Below are positions 33,184-42,810 of a DNA stretch of 64,000 nucleotides, piece by piece (the first letter of the stretch is position 1; each line of letters begins with the position of its first letter). The notes under the pieces were generated by a model. It did not search any database. It was given only the letters and a program-made list of their open reading frames with translations, and was not told the origin of the DNA. The stretch is taken from positions 62,001 to 126,000 of the forward strand of contig NZ_LMUD01000047.1 of NCBI RefSeq assembly GCF_009766095.1, in the 5' to 3' direction. The position numbers and the translations under genes are program-made. This DNA comes from Granulicella sp. S190. Lineage in GTDB: Bacteria > Acidobacteriota > Terriglobia > Terriglobales > Acidobacteriaceae.

Positions 33184-36100
33184 TTAGACGGTGATAGAGG
33201 TGATCTGAACCAGCTTGTCGGCAGGTGCTGTTCCTGGCAGGTGGTAGTCCTTGCGTGCCCACTTGCGCTCGATCTCAAGCCCAGGCTGCGGCGTTCGCGT
33301 GCCATAGCGGAAGTTCCTGCGCGGCAGCGGATTCTCGCCCTGCTCCGGCAACACCGTCATGCTCACCGCCGTCTCCTTGAACGCCGGCGTGTGCGTCTGG
33401 CGATCGGTAAAGCTGCTAGTCAGACGGTTCACCGGCTCCTCCACCGAGTTCAAGGTCATGTAGAGCTGCTTGCCCTGCACTCGCTCCGACACCAGCACCT
33501 GCACGCGCGCCTTGCCATGTGGAGAGGTCACCTGCACATAGCGGCCTGTGGTCACGCCGCGCTCGGCAGCCAGCTCCGGCGATACTTCGAGCCAGCTGTT
33601 CGGCGTAATCTCCCGAATGCCCGGCGTCCGGAAGGTCATGCTGCCCTGCTCGAAGTGCTCCAGCAGGCGTCCGTTGTTGAGGTGCAGGTCGTACACCGAG
33701 CTCGTCTCCTCCGACCCCGGAATGTACTCGATCGGGAAGAACCTCGCCTTGTTATCGGGGAAGGGAAATCCCTCGGTGAACAGCAGCGGCGAGTCGGTGC
33801 CATCTGCATGCACGGGCCACTGCTGGCTGTCGAAGCCCTCCAGGCGCGTGTAGCTAACACCCGCAAACAGCGGAGTCAGCCGCGCTATCTCGTCCATGAT
33901 CTCCGACGGATGCGTGTAGTTCCAGTTGCCGCCCAGCCGGTTGGCGATCAGTTGAATGATCTCCCAATCCGCCTTCGCCTCACCCAGCGGCTCCATCGCC
34001 TTATAGATACGCTGAATGCGGCGCTCCGTGCTGGTGAAGGTTCCTTCCTTCTCCAGCGAAGCCGCCGCCGGAAGCACAAGGTCGGCATAGCGGCAGGTCT
34101 CGGAGAAGTTGATGTCCTGCACGATCAGGAACTCGAGCTTCTCGAGCGCGCTGCCGACGAAGTTCGCGTTCGAGTCCGACGTAATCGTATCTTCGCCTTT
34201 GATGTAAAGCGACTTCAACGTCCCGGCCAAAATCGCCTCGATCATCTGGTGATTGTCTTTGCCCGTCGTGGTGGGCAGCGTCACGCCCCAGTCTGCCTCG
34301 AACTTCGCCCTTACCTCAGGGTCGTCCACCTTCTGGTATCCGCTGAAGACATTCGGCATCGAGCCGTAGTCGCTGGCGCCCTGCACATTATTATGTCCAC
34401 GCAAAGGATAAGCTCCCGCGCCCGGCCGCATGTAGTTGCCCGTTACCAGCAGCAGGTTCGAGAGTGCGGTGGCCGTATCCGATCCGCCGCAGTGCTGCGT
34501 CACGCCCATGGCAAACAGGATGCAGGTGCCGTCAGCAGCCGCGATCTCATGCGCCACCGTGGCCAACGTAGCCGCTGGTACACCCGTAATTTTCTCCGCA
34601 TACTCCAACGTGTACGGTTCAAGCGATTTCTTGAACTCGTCGAAGTGATTCACCCACTGGTTGACGAAGTCCATCTTTGCCAGTCCGCTGTCGATGATGT
34701 ACTTCGAAACCGCGCACATCCACACCGAATCGGTGGAAGGGTTCGGCCGGAAGAAGATATCGGCGCGCTCCGCCATCTCATGTTTGCGAATGTCGGCGAC
34801 GATCAGGCGCTGTCCACGATGCTTGTGCGAGCGCTTGATGCGCGTACACAACACCGGATGGTTCTCTGCAGGGTTAGCTCCAACGATGAACACCAGCCCT
34901 GCCTTCTCAATATCCGCGATCGAGCCGGAGTCGCCGCCATAGCCCACCGTGCGCTGCAGCCCCATCGTCGCCGGGTTCTGGCAGTATCGGGCGCAGTTGT
35001 CGATGTTGTTTGTCCCAACCACAGCGCGCGCCAGCTTCTGCATCACGTAGCTCTCTTCATTCGTGCACTTCGACGAGGCAATGAACGCCAGCGCATCCGG
35101 CCCGTGCTCGTTCTTGATGCGCTTGAAGGTGTGCTCGATGATGTCCAGCGCCTCCGTCCACTCGATCTCGCGGAAGGTCTCGCCATCGCGCAGCAGCGGC
35201 TTGGTCAACCTGTCGTCCGAGTTAATATGGCCCCATGCAAACTTGCCCTTGATGCAGGTCGAGATTCCATTCGCTGGGCCACTCCAGGGCTCAACCTTCA
35301 GGATGTGACGCTCCTTGGTCCATACCTCAAAGCTGCATCCCACCGCGCAGTACGTGCACACGGTCTTGGTACGCTTGGTGCGCTCGTTGCGCATCTCGCT
35401 CTCCATCTCGGAGAGCGAAAGGATCGGTCCATATCCAATCGGGGGTTCCACACCCTTCACCACGTCGATCATGTTGTTCAGCGTCGCCGCAGGCAGGTCC
35501 GTCATGTAGCCCGCCTCACCCAGCATCGACTTCTCCATCAGCGCATTGCACGGGCACACCGTGACGCAGTGTCCGCACGAGACGCAGCTCGAGCCTTCAA
35601 TCTGCATTCCGCCATCCCACAACACCCGCGGATTGTCGCTCTCCCAATTAATCGAAAGCGTCTCGTTCACCTGCACGTTCTGGCACGACTCCACGCACCG
35701 CCCGCACAGAATGCACTGGTCCGGATCGTATCGGTAGAACGGGTTCGACATATCCTTCTCATACGGCTTGGGCCTGTACTCACGCGACTGATGCTTCACA
35801 TCCAGCACCGCCGTCGTGTTATGGACCGTGCAGTTCTGGTTATTGTTGTCGCACACCGTGCAGTACAGCATGTGGTTCTGCAGAATCCGGTCGAAGGCCT
35901 CGCGCTGTGCGATATCGACTGTCTCGCCGGCGGTCTCCACCATCATCCCTGCGGCCACCCTGGTCGAGCACGCACGCGCCAGCTCGCCGTTCACCTTCAC
36001 CATGCAGGTGTCGCAGCTCTCGATAGGCCCCATCTGCTTCACATAGCAGACCTGAGGCACCGGCTTCTGCGCGTTCGCTGCGGTGCGCCGGTTCAGCAGA

Positions 36101-36210
36101 TCGATCAGCAGCTCCCCGGAACGGCCAGCAACCTGCAAGCCATCGATAGTCAACTGCGTATTGGGTTCGTGCTCAGCAGGAGTATTCAGCAGCGATTTCG
36201 TAATAGCCAT
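33184..36210 (-). CDS. fdhF: Formate dehydrogenase catalytic subunit (molybdenum, cysteine-type)
   Basis: About 1,008 residues from ATG 36210 (GAGGG just upstream; an upstream Met at 36309 is less likely). Order of cofactor sites: a 2Fe-2S domain (GPIESCDTCMVKVNGELARA), two 4Fe-4S clusters (CILCGRCVESCQNV and CVSCGHCVTVCPC), a 4Fe-4S site of the molybdopterin core (CTYCAVGCSFEV), then the bis-MGD domain. The active-site segment NNIDNCARYCQNPATMG carries Cys where selenocysteine sits in E. coli FdhF. C-terminal MopB domain around NGRLLEHFEQGSMT. It oxidises formate to CO2; the electron acceptor is not shown, as no diaphorase subunit is adjacent. Confidence 0.92.
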   Translation of the reverse strand: MAITKSLLNTPAEHEPNTQLTIDGLQVAGRSGELLIDLLNRRTAANAQKPVPQVCYVKQMGPIESCDTCMVKVNGELARACSTRVAAGMMVETAGETVDIAQREAFDRILQNHMLYCTVCDNNNQNCTVHNTTAVLDVKHQSREYRPKPYEKDMSNPFYRYDPDQCILCGRCVESCQNVQVNETLSINWESDNPRVLWDGGMQIEGSSCVSCGHCVTVCPCNALMEKSMLGEAGYMTDLPAATLNNMIDVVKGVEPPIGYGPILSLSEMESEMRNERTKRTKTVCTYCAVGCSFEVWTKERHILKVEPWSGPANGISTCIKGKFAWGHINSDDRLTKPLLRDGETFREIEWTEALDIIEHTFKRIKNEHGPDALAFIASSKCTNEESYVMQKLARAVVGTNNIDNCARYCQNPATMGLQRTVGYGGDSGSIADIEKAGLVFIVGANPAENHPVLCTRIKRSHKHRGQRLIVADIRKHEMAERADIFFRPNPSTDSVWMCAVSKYIIDSGLAKMDFVNQWVNHFDEFKKSLEPYTLEYAEKITGVPAATLATVAHEIAAADGTCILFAMGVTQHCGGSDTATALSNLLLVTGNYMRPGAGAYPLRGHNNVQGASDYGSMPNVFSGYQKVDDPEVRAKFEADWGVTLPTTTGKDNHQMIEAILAGTLKSLYIKGEDTITSDSNANFVGSALEKLEFLIVQDINFSETCRYADLVLPAAASLEKEGTFTSTERRIQRIYKAMEPLGEAKADWEIIQLIANRLGGNWNYTHPSEIMDEIARLTPLFAGVSYTRLEGFDSQQWPVHADGTDSPLLFTEGFPFPDNKARFFPIEYIPGSEETSSVYDLHLNNGRLLEHFEQGSMTFRTPGIREITPNSWLEVSPELAAERGVTTGRYVQVTSPHGKARVQVLVSERVQGKQLYMTLNSVEEPVNRLTSSFTDRQTHTPAFKETAVSMTVLPEQGENPLPRRNFRYGTRTPQPGLEIERKWARKDYHLPGTAPADKLVQITSITV

Positions 36211-36350
36211 AGGCCCTCTAAGATGCAGTGCAAAGTAGCGGCGTTTTCCTGTCCAACACTCTGCTTCCTTCAACATTACACCCAACATTGTGCGACAAGA
36301 TTGTGACAAAAGGCAGCACCCGCCGCCGCGTTCGAAGAATCAAACTTCTC

Positions 36351-37658
36351 TCAGCGTTGGGAAGCTGCCGAGGCTTCAAGAATCTGTGCCGCCGCCCGCA
36401 GGCCAGATCGCATCGCCGCATGCACTGTCCCCCAGTGTCCCGTCACGTCCGTGTGCTCCCCGGCAAAGAACAGCGTTCCCGACACAGGCTCCGTCATCCG
36501 CATGGACGCATCCAGGCCACCCTTCGCCACATAGCTATAGGAACCACCAGAAAACTCATCGTGCTGCCAGTCATGCGTACAACAGCCCACCAACAGGCTC
36601 GCGAGACGCTCCTGTTGCACATCGAAGATCTTGCCCAGCGCCGCACAAGCCTCGCGGGCGATCTGCTCCGCGCTCATCCCCGCAAGTTCAATGGAACGCG
36701 GACCTCCAACCCAGCCCGTAAGGCTGTTGCTCCTCTCCGGATGCGGCGTCCACCACACCGGCGGCATCTCGGAGAACGAAAACAGGAAGCTCATCTCGCT
36801 CAGACCTGGCTGCGGCTCCAAACTCTCCCAGAAGCGCTCGCGAAAGAGCAGCGTAAACCTCCGAACCTGTCCCATGCGCAGACGGCTGGCCACCTTATCC
36901 ACGGCGCTCACTGGCGGCGAAAATATGACATCGCCGCGTTGCAACACGCCAAGCGGCAACGTCACCACCGCCTTCGCCGCGACGAAGCTGCCCGACGCGG
37001 TCACTACCTCCGCTCGCCCCGGCGACCAGCGAATCTCCTTCACCGGAACTCCCGTCACCACGGTCCCACCGTACTCCTCGATCCGCTGCGAAAGATAAGC
37101 CGGAAGCTGATCGTATCCCCCGCGCAACCGAAAGATGCGGTCGCCCTCGGTCGCATCTTCCGCCTTCTGCTGCGCCCCCAGCGACGCTGCACTTATCTCT
37201 CGATGGTCGGCAGCATTGAAGCCCTCCACGTATCCGATCAGACGTCCGCGATCCTCGACAGGGACTTCCTCGCGTTCGAGATACTCCGCAAAACTGATGT
37301 CGGGCGCTGCAAAGTTCTCCAGCTTCTCCAGCGGATCAAACACTCCGTCCATCTGGCCGCCACAGTCTCGCAGCGTTCCGTCTTCGAAGTAGATCTGCGC
37401 CCCACCGCGCTCGTAGGTCTCAAGTCCGGCCTCCTCGATTAGCGCCCACAACTCCGGTGGTCTCCCGTGGATAAACTCCGCACCCAGCTCAATCGCCTCG
37501 CCGCCCACATGCTGCGTCAGGATGCGGCCGCCGATCCGCTCCTGCGCCTCCACCACCAGCACCTTCATGCCTGCTTCAGCCAGCGCCCGCGCTGCCGTCA
37601 GCCCAGCCATCCCCGCACCCACTACCACTACATCATTCATCTGGTTCATAAGATTCAT
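36351..37658 (-). CDS. Flavin-containing amine oxidase
   Basis: A 435-residue FAD enzyme of the monoamine/polyamine oxidase family. The N-terminus has the dinucleotide-binding motif VVVGAGMAGLTAARALAEAG with VVEAQERIGGRI. The C-terminus has GTLFFAGEHTD and a final helix with AMRSGLRAAAQIL. The middle substrate domain (AEFIHGRPPELWALIEEAG) aligns with NAD(P)/FAD-dependent amine oxidases; no signal peptide. Three close start codons (Met1, Met4, Met7) exist and the ATG at Met7 gives the usual N-terminus. It lies 19 bp downstream of cca, on the same strand, and probably shares its transcript. Substrate unknown. Confidence 0.88.
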   Translation of the reverse strand: MNLMNQMNDVVVVGAGMAGLTAARALAEAGMKVLVVEAQERIGGRILTQHVGGEAIELGAEFIHGRPPELWALIEEAGLETYERGGAQIYFEDGTLRDCGGQMDGVFDPLEKLENFAAPDISFAEYLEREEVPVEDRGRLIGYVEGFNAADHREISAASLGAQQKAEDATEGDRIFRLRGGYDQLPAYLSQRIEEYGGTVVTGVPVKEIRWSPGRAEVVTASGSFVAAKAVVTLPLGVLQRGDVIFSPPVSAVDKVASRLRMGQVRRFTLLFRERFWESLEPQPGLSEMSFLFSFSEMPPVWWTPHPERSNSLTGWVGGPRSIELAGMSAEQIAREACAALGKIFDVQQERLASLLVGCCTHDWQHDEFSGGSYSYVAKGGLDASMRMTEPVSGTLFFAGEHTDVTGHWGTVHAAMRSGLRAAAQILEASAASQR

Positions 37659-37677
37659 GGTTAGATGAGATGCAAAC

Positions 37678-39060
37678 TCAAGCAGGCTCGCCCCACCGCG
37701 CCTTCACCACGGCCAGCCCCTCTTGCGTAGTCGTCACCGCACCCTCCAGTTGCGCATCTTCGGCAACCTCGAGCATCTCCTTGAACTGCGGGCTCGGACG
37801 ATACCCCGCCGCAATCAGATCCCGCCCCGTCACCAGCAGTTTCGGCCGCATCTCTTCCACGGGCACGGCCTCGTACCGCTCCTTCGCAAACTCATACAGC
37901 CGCAGATCTCCATGCGCCGACATGCAGTCCATCCAGTGCAGCCCCAGGTGTTCGTCAAACTTCGGCAGCCGCAGAAACCGCTTTACCGTCGCCTCCCGCA
38001 TCTGCAGAATGTCTCCGAACCGCATGTGATTCTTCACTAGCGCAACAATCTGCTCGGTGTCCTCATTCGAAAACCGCAGCCGCGCCAGCACTGTCTCCGC
38101 AATCCGCACGCCCACCTCAACGTGCCCATCGAAGCGAATCCTGTCGCCCGGCTTCTTCGGATCAGGCGGCCGAAACGTCGCGGGCTTTCCGATATCGTGC
38201 AGCAGCGCGCCCCACGCCAGCGTCGGCGAAGCCCCCGGCCTCAGCTTCTCCAGCAACAGCATCGTGTGCACCCACACATCGCCCTCGGGATGATACTGCG
38301 GCGGCTGCTCAACGCCCTTCATCCGCAAAGCCTCGGGCAGTACATAGGCCAAGAGCCCTGTCGTATCCAGCAGCTCAAACGCCCGCCGCGCATGTCCCTC
38401 AGTCAACATCAGCGTCAGCTCGTCGCGAATCCGCTCCAGGCTCACCTGCGTAATCTCACCGGCAAGCTCACGAATCGCCGCCGTCGTCGCAGCATCGATC
38501 TCGAACTCCAGCCGCGCCGCAAAGCGCACCGCCCGCAGCATCCGCAGCTTGTCCTCGGTGAAACGATCCTTCGCAATCCCGATCGTCCGCACCCGATGCC
38601 TCGTCAGATCCTCACGGCCGCCGACAAAGTCGAGGATCGCCTCTTCGCCCCGTCCAGCCAGCGGATCGAACAGCATTCCATTAATTGTGAAGTCGCGCCG
38701 CTGCACATCCTCTCGCGGATCCGTCGAAAACCGCACCGCATCCGGCCGTCTCCCATCGCTATAGACCCCGTCATGACGAAATGTAGCCACCTCGGTAGCA
38801 ATCTCCGAGCCGTCCTCGCCCAACGAACGAACCAGCACCACGCCGAAGTGCGCGCCCACCGAGTACGTCTTCGCGAACATCCTCATCACCACATCCGGCG
38901 TCGCGCTCGTCGCCACATCGAAGTCCTTCGCCTCAACCCCCAGCAGCAGATCGCGCACGCACCCACCCGCGAAGTAAGCCCCATGCCCCGCCGCACGCAG
39001 CGTCACCACGATCTCTCGCGCTGCGGCGTACCGCGGGTTCTCCTCCCAGGCGTTATTCAT
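37678..39060 (-). CDS. cca: CCA-adding tRNA nucleotidyltransferase with HD domain
   Basis: A 460-residue class II nucleotidyltransferase that adds or repairs the 3' CCA of tRNA. The catalytic head has [20 protein letters not shown] with the Asp-x-Asp metal motif, then [19 protein letters not shown] and GRLEFEIDA-like blocks ([12 protein letters not shown]). Residues about 255-300 carry an HD phosphohydrolase motif (LLHDIGKP), typical of bacterial Cca with phosphatase/phosphodiesterase activity. The start ATG at 39060 lies 20 bp from the divergent tsaD start, with an AGGGGA immediately upstream. The amine-oxidase gene follows. Confidence 0.92.
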   Translation of the reverse strand: MNNAWEENPRYAAAREIVVTLRAAGHGAYFAGGCVRDLLLGVEAKDFDVATSATPDVVMRMFAKTYSVGAHFGVVLVRSLGEDGSEIATEVATFRHDGVYSDGRRPDAVRFSTDPREDVQRRDFTINGMLFDPLAGRGEEAILDFVGGREDLTRHRVRTIGIAKDRFTEDKLRMLRAVRFAARLEFEIDAATTAAIRELAGEITQVSLERIRDELTLMLTEGHARRAFELLDTTGLLAYVLPEALRMKGVEQPPQYHPEGDVWVHTMLLLEKLRPGASPTLAWGALLHDIGKPATFRPPDPKKPGDRIRFDGHVEVGVRIAETVLARLRFSNEDTEQIVALVKNHMRFGDILQMREATVKRFLRLPKFDEHLGLHWMDCMSAHGDLRLYEFAKERYEAVPVEEMRPKLLVTGRDLIAAGYRPSPQFKEMLEVAEDAQLEGAVTTTQEGLAVVKARWGEPA

Positions 39061-39068
39061 ACTTCCCC

Positions 39069-39075
39069 TATGATA
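39069..39075. promoter_or_regulatory. Putative shared -10 element of divergent cca and tsaD promoters
   Basis: Only 20 bp separate the cca and tsaD start codons. In this gap, TATGAT (39069-39074) on the + strand ends 6 bp before the tsaD ATG, and its near-mirror TATCAT (39075-39070, minus) ends 9 bp before the cca ATG. This suggests a bidirectional promoter giving almost leaderless transcripts. The -35 regions would lie inside the opposite genes and are not recognisable by eye. Confidence 0.45.
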
Positions 39076-39080
39076 GAGAG

Positions 39081-40283
39081 ATGCGCGAAAGCAGCGGAAC
39101 CGGCCCTGGTACAGGCCTCATTCTCGGCATCGAAAGCTCCTGCGACGAGACCGCAGCCGCCGTCGTCCGCGCAGGTAGCGAAGCCCTCTCGAACGTCGTC
39201 GCCTCGCAGATGTCCCTTCACGCAAACTATGGCGGCGTCGTCCCCGAACTCGCCTCCCGCGAGCATCTTCGCAACATCGTCCCCGTCGTCCGCGAGGCTA
39301 TGTCCCGCGCTAACATAACCTTCGCCGATCTCGACGCCATCGCCGTCACCGAAGGTCCGGGCCTCGCCGGAGCGCTGCTCGTCGGCATCACCTACGCCAA
39401 GGCGCTCACCTTCGGCCTCGGCAAGCCCCTCATCTCCGTCAACCACCTCGAAGGCCACATCCACGCCGTCCTCATGGAGACTCGTCAGCGCAGTGAGATC
39501 CCCATGGAACTCCCATTACTCGCACTCGTAGTCTCCGGTGGCCATACCCATCTCTACCTCGCCACCCACCAGCAGGGAAGCGAGACCTGGACCTACCGCA
39601 ACATCGGCCGCACAGTCGACGATGCCGCCGGAGAGGCCTACGACAAGGTCGCCAAGCTCCTCGGCCTCGGCTACCCTGGCGGCCCCTGGATCGACGCGCT
39701 CGCTCCTCACGGCAACCCCCGCGCCGTGCCCTTCACCTTCGGCCAGATCAAACCCCGCGCCCCCCGCGAAGGCATCACCAGCAAAAAAGCCCCTCCCCCC
39801 GGCGAAGGCCCACACTTCGACTTCTCCTTCAGCGGCATCAAGACCGCGGTCCTGCGCTACGTCCAGACGCACCATCTCCACGACAGCATCGAAGCCCGTC
39901 GCGCCGCCTTCGCTGCGGACCCTACCCTCACACCAAAGTCCGCAGCCTCCGTCACCCTCTGCGACCAGCAGACGCTCGACCTGATCGCCTCCTTCCAGTA
40001 CGCCGTCGTCGGCAACCTGCAGCGTCAGACCTTCGCTGCAGCCGAAGCCTTCGGCGCCCGCAGCATCGTCGTCTCCGGCGGAGTCGCTGCCAACAGTGAG
40101 CTTCGCCGCCGCCTCCAGGCCGAAGCCGACCGCCGCAACCTTCCCATCGCCTTTCCCTCGCTCGCCCTCTCCACCGACAACGCCGCCATGATCGCCGCCG
40201 CCGCGTGGCCAAAGTACGTCGCTCAAAACTTCGCCTCCGAAAACCTGGGAGCCACCCCACAGCTTCGCCTGGGCCAGCAATAG
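39081..40283 (+). CDS. tsaD: tRNA N6-threonylcarbamoyladenosine synthase catalytic subunit
   Basis: A 400-residue ASKHA-fold protein that, with TsaB and TsaE, forms t6A at position 37 of tRNAs reading ANN codons. Motifs: [13 protein letters not shown] at the N-terminus, the metal-binding [45 protein letters not shown], and the late [16 protein letters not shown] with [10 protein letters not shown]. At 400 residues it exceeds the usual 335-345; an insertion around residues 220-290 ([20 protein letters not shown] and [20 protein letters not shown]) accounts for most. Starts 20 bp from divergent cca. Confidence 0.95.
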   Translation: MRESSGTGPGTGLILGIESSCDETAAAVVRAGSEALSNVVASQMSLHANYGGVVPELASREHLRNIVPVVREAMSRANITFADLDAIAVTEGPGLAGALLVGITYAKALTFGLGKPLISVNHLEGHIHAVLMETRQRSEIPMELPLLALVVSGGHTHLYLATHQQGSETWTYRNIGRTVDDAAGEAYDKVAKLLGLGYPGGPWIDALAPHGNPRAVPFTFGQIKPRAPREGITSKKAPPPGEGPHFDFSFSGIKTAVLRYVQTHHLHDSIEARRAAFAADPTLTPKSAASVTLCDQQTLDLIASFQYAVVGNLQRQTFAAAEAFGARSIVVSGGVAANSELRRRLQAEADRRNLPIAFPSLALSTDNAAMIAAAAWPKYVAQNFASENLGATPQLRLGQQ

Positions 40284-40482
40284 AAGGCGAGCAATAGGAA
40301 GTCAATAGATTGTCCGATTAAATCAGCTTCGCTCCCTTCCGCAGTGCTTGAGCCTTATCCGCGGTCGCCGTAGCATCCGGGGTCGGTCGTTTCGTCGTAA
40401 ATCAGCTAAAATCATCAGGGAAACTCAAGCGAGAGCAGTCTGCACCGCGCCACGCGCCGGCTGCGGCAGGATACTAGAGCAC

Positions 40483-41991
40483 GTGGCAACCATCGAACTC
40501 TTCAACACCCTCGGCGGCAAGATCGAATCGCTCGCCCCCGTAGGCACGCCGGCCCTGCGAATGTACTGCTGCGGCCCCACCGTCTACGACTACGGCCACA
40601 TCGGCAACTTCCGCACCTTCCTTCACGTCGATGTCCTCCGCCGCGTCATCCGTCAGCACGGCATTCCCGTCGAGCACGTCATGAACATCACCGACGTTGA
40701 CGACAAGATCATCCGCAACGCCGCTGCTGCCGGTGTCCCCATCGCACAGTACACCGAGAAGTTCGAGCGCGCCTTCTTTGAAGACCTCGACGCCCTCGGC
40801 ATCCAGCGGCCCGAGCACATCTCCCACGCCACCGCCTGCATCCCCGACATGGTCTCGCTCATCCAGCAGCTCGCCGCGAAAGACATCGCCTACCAGGCCG
40901 AAGACGGCAGCTGGTACTTCCGCATCGCCCGCTTTCCCGAGTACGGCAAGCTCTCTAAAAAAGACTTCGACGGCATCGAAGACGGAGCCCGCGTCGATAT
41001 CGACGAGTACGAGAAGGACGCCGCCCGCGACTTCGCCCTGTGGAAGGCCGTCAAGCCCGGCGAACAGTCCTGGGATACCGCGCTCGGCACAGGCCGTCCC
41101 GGCTGGCACATCGAGTGCTCCGCCATGGCGACAAAATTTCTCGGCGACGATATCGATCTCCATGCTGGCGGAGAAGACCTCATGTTCCCGCACCATGAGA
41201 ACGAGATCGCCCAGTCAGAATCCGCCTCCGGCAAACCCTTCGCCCGTCACTGGATGCACGTCCGCTTCCTGCTCGTCGAAGGCAAGAAGATGTCCAAATC
41301 CGAGGGCAACTTCTACACCCTTCGCGACCTGCTGCTCAAGGGCTACCGCGCCTCCGCCATCCGCTTCCTGCTCATCTCCGTGCCCTACCGCCACCAGATG
41401 AACTTCACCTTCAAGGCGCTTGCAGACGCTACGAATGCCGTTGACCGCCTCAGAACCTTCTACCAACGCATGACGATTCTCGCCGATCTTCTAAAAGGTG
41501 GGTTTGATGACTCTGAAACTGCTACCGATCCGAACATCCTGGGGATTGTCGAGAAGGCACGTGAAGACTACACAGCTGCGCTCAACAATGACCTGAATAC
41601 AGCCGAAGCCAGCGCGGCCATCTTTGAACTCGTTCGAGCCGGTAACGCCGTCGCCGATGCAGGGACACTGCGACCCGGCGTTGCGGTAGAAATTTTGAAG
41701 GTTCTCGACCTCTTCGACGGAGTCTTCGCCGTGCTCGAAGACAGGGACGCCGCCATCACCCGCGCCGCGCTCGCCTGGGCCGAAGCCGAAGGCCGCATTG
41801 ACGAGGCAGCCCCGGAGCTGGTGGCCACCCTCGCCTTCTCCGACGCCGATATCGACGCGCTCGTCGCCGAGCGCACCCAGGCCAAGAAGACTCGCAACTT
41901 CGCCCGTGCCGACGCCATCCGCAACGACCTTCTCGCCAAAGGCATCCTAATCGAAGACTCCAAAGATGGCGTCCGTTGGAAGAGAAAATAA
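40483..41991 (+). CDS. cysS: Cysteinyl-tRNA synthetase
   Basis: 502 residues from GTG 40483, giving the N-terminus VATIELFNTLGGKI; the open frame extends to 40348, but its extra 45 residues do not match CysRS. Catalytic features: zinc ligands in MYCCGPTVYDYGHIGNFRTF with a HIGH-type HIGN, the second zinc Cys in WHIECSAM, HAGGEDLMFPHHENEI, and the KMSKS loop KKMSKSEGN. The C-terminal helical domain binds the anticodon. It heads a tight + strand group cysS - secreted protein - fhs (gaps of 18 and 27 bp). TAAAAT at about 40407 may be its -10. Confidence 0.95.
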   Translation: MATIELFNTLGGKIESLAPVGTPALRMYCCGPTVYDYGHIGNFRTFLHVDVLRRVIRQHGIPVEHVMNITDVDDKIIRNAAAAGVPIAQYTEKFERAFFEDLDALGIQRPEHISHATACIPDMVSLIQQLAAKDIAYQAEDGSWYFRIARFPEYGKLSKKDFDGIEDGARVDIDEYEKDAARDFALWKAVKPGEQSWDTALGTGRPGWHIECSAMATKFLGDDIDLHAGGEDLMFPHHENEIAQSESASGKPFARHWMHVRFLLVEGKKMSKSEGNFYTLRDLLLKGYRASAIRFLLISVPYRHQMNFTFKALADATNAVDRLRTFYQRMTILADLLKGGFDDSETATDPNILGIVEKAREDYTAALNNDLNTAEASAAIFELVRAGNAVADAGTLRPGVAVEILKVLDLFDGVFAVLEDRDAAITRAALAWAEAEGRIDEAAPELVATLAFSDADIDALVAERTQAKKTRNFARADAIRNDLLAKGILIEDSKDGVRWKRK

Positions 41992-42009
41992 GCCGCTGGA
42001 GCGGAACCC

Positions 42010-42783
42010 ATGACCTTCGTATCCCGCACTCTCGCCGCAAGCTTTGTTCTCGCGATACTGTCCCTCTCGGCAACCGCGCAAACACCCACCTCCAACACCA
42101 CCGAGTGGGAGAACGAATCCCTCAAGCTGCGCCTCTTCTACCCCTCCGACCTGGTCAAGGCGGACCCTGAGAAGGTTCTGCACGATGGCCATCTCGCTCT
42201 CTTCAACGTCGAAGATCCAAAGCTGGCCGCAGAGACTCACTGCCTGCGCCCCGCTCTTCTCCTTGAGTTGCCGCAGTCCGGGCCTGCGCAAACCACGGAC
42301 ACCGAACCCACCCCAGACGGTGGCACACACGTCACCATCAAGTCCGCAATCACTGCCTCCATCCTGCTCGCCGAGCTCGACATCGACTGCGTCAACAACG
42401 AGCACGAGAGCAGCAGCACGACCCTGCTCAACGACCTCGCAGAGATCGTCAACAAAGTCCCCGGCATGAAGCCTATCGCGCAACCAGCCTGGTATAACGT
42501 CGGCTGGCAGAAGGTTCACATGGCAGCCTCTCAGGGCCAGCCGCAGGTACCCGCGCAGGCCGCAGCTCAAGCAGACTCACAGCCTGCCGTACCAGCAGTT
42601 CCCATCCCGCAGTCCCTCTACACCATGGGCCTCTCCACCAACTGGAACAGTCATCTTCTCGTCTGGTACTTCTCTTCGAACAACATCGACACCCTCAATC
42701 GCATCACCAAGACAACCGTCCGCTTCGGCCGCGCCGATGCCGCACCACTTTATCCCGTCCAGATGGGCACTGCCGCCCACTAG
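42010..42783 (+). CDS. Secreted hypothetical protein, 257 aa
   Basis: Signal peptide residues 1-23 (RTLAASFVLAILSLSATAQ). The mature protein begins TEWENESLKLRLFYPSDLVK; a related protein lies at 45565-46266 with NITYFYPGRFVPDP at the matching place. Both have a low-complexity Ala/Gln/Pro segment in the middle or tail (here VPAQAAAQADSQPAVPAVPI). C-terminal strands LLVWYFSSNNIDTLNRITKT. Family not recognised; possibly envelope-associated. Position between cysS and fhs suggests cotranscription, but gives no functional clue. Confidence 0.72.
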   Translation: MTFVSRTLAASFVLAILSLSATAQTPTSNTTEWENESLKLRLFYPSDLVKADPEKVLHDGHLALFNVEDPKLAAETHCLRPALLLELPQSGPAQTTDTEPTPDGGTHVTIKSAITASILLAELDIDCVNNEHESSSTTLLNDLAEIVNKVPGMKPIAQPAWYNVGWQKVHMAASQGQPQVPAQAAAQADSQPAVPAVPIPQSLYTMGLSTNWNSHLLVWYFSSNNIDTLNRITKTTVRFGRADAAPLYPVQMGTAAH

Positions 42784-42810
42784 CTCGAACCATCACCACC
42801 GCAGAGGCAC

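Noticed and set aside
33241-36306. A 1,021-residue open frame on the + strand antisense to formate dehydrogenase.
   Set aside because: High-GC coding sequence opens frames on the opposite strand. It lacks a domain, its residues are Arg/His/Ala-rich, and the sense strand has a full set of cofactor motifs.
38122-39318. A + strand frame of 398 residues across cca and the tsaD start.
   Set aside because: Overlaps two well-supported genes and has no family resemblance.
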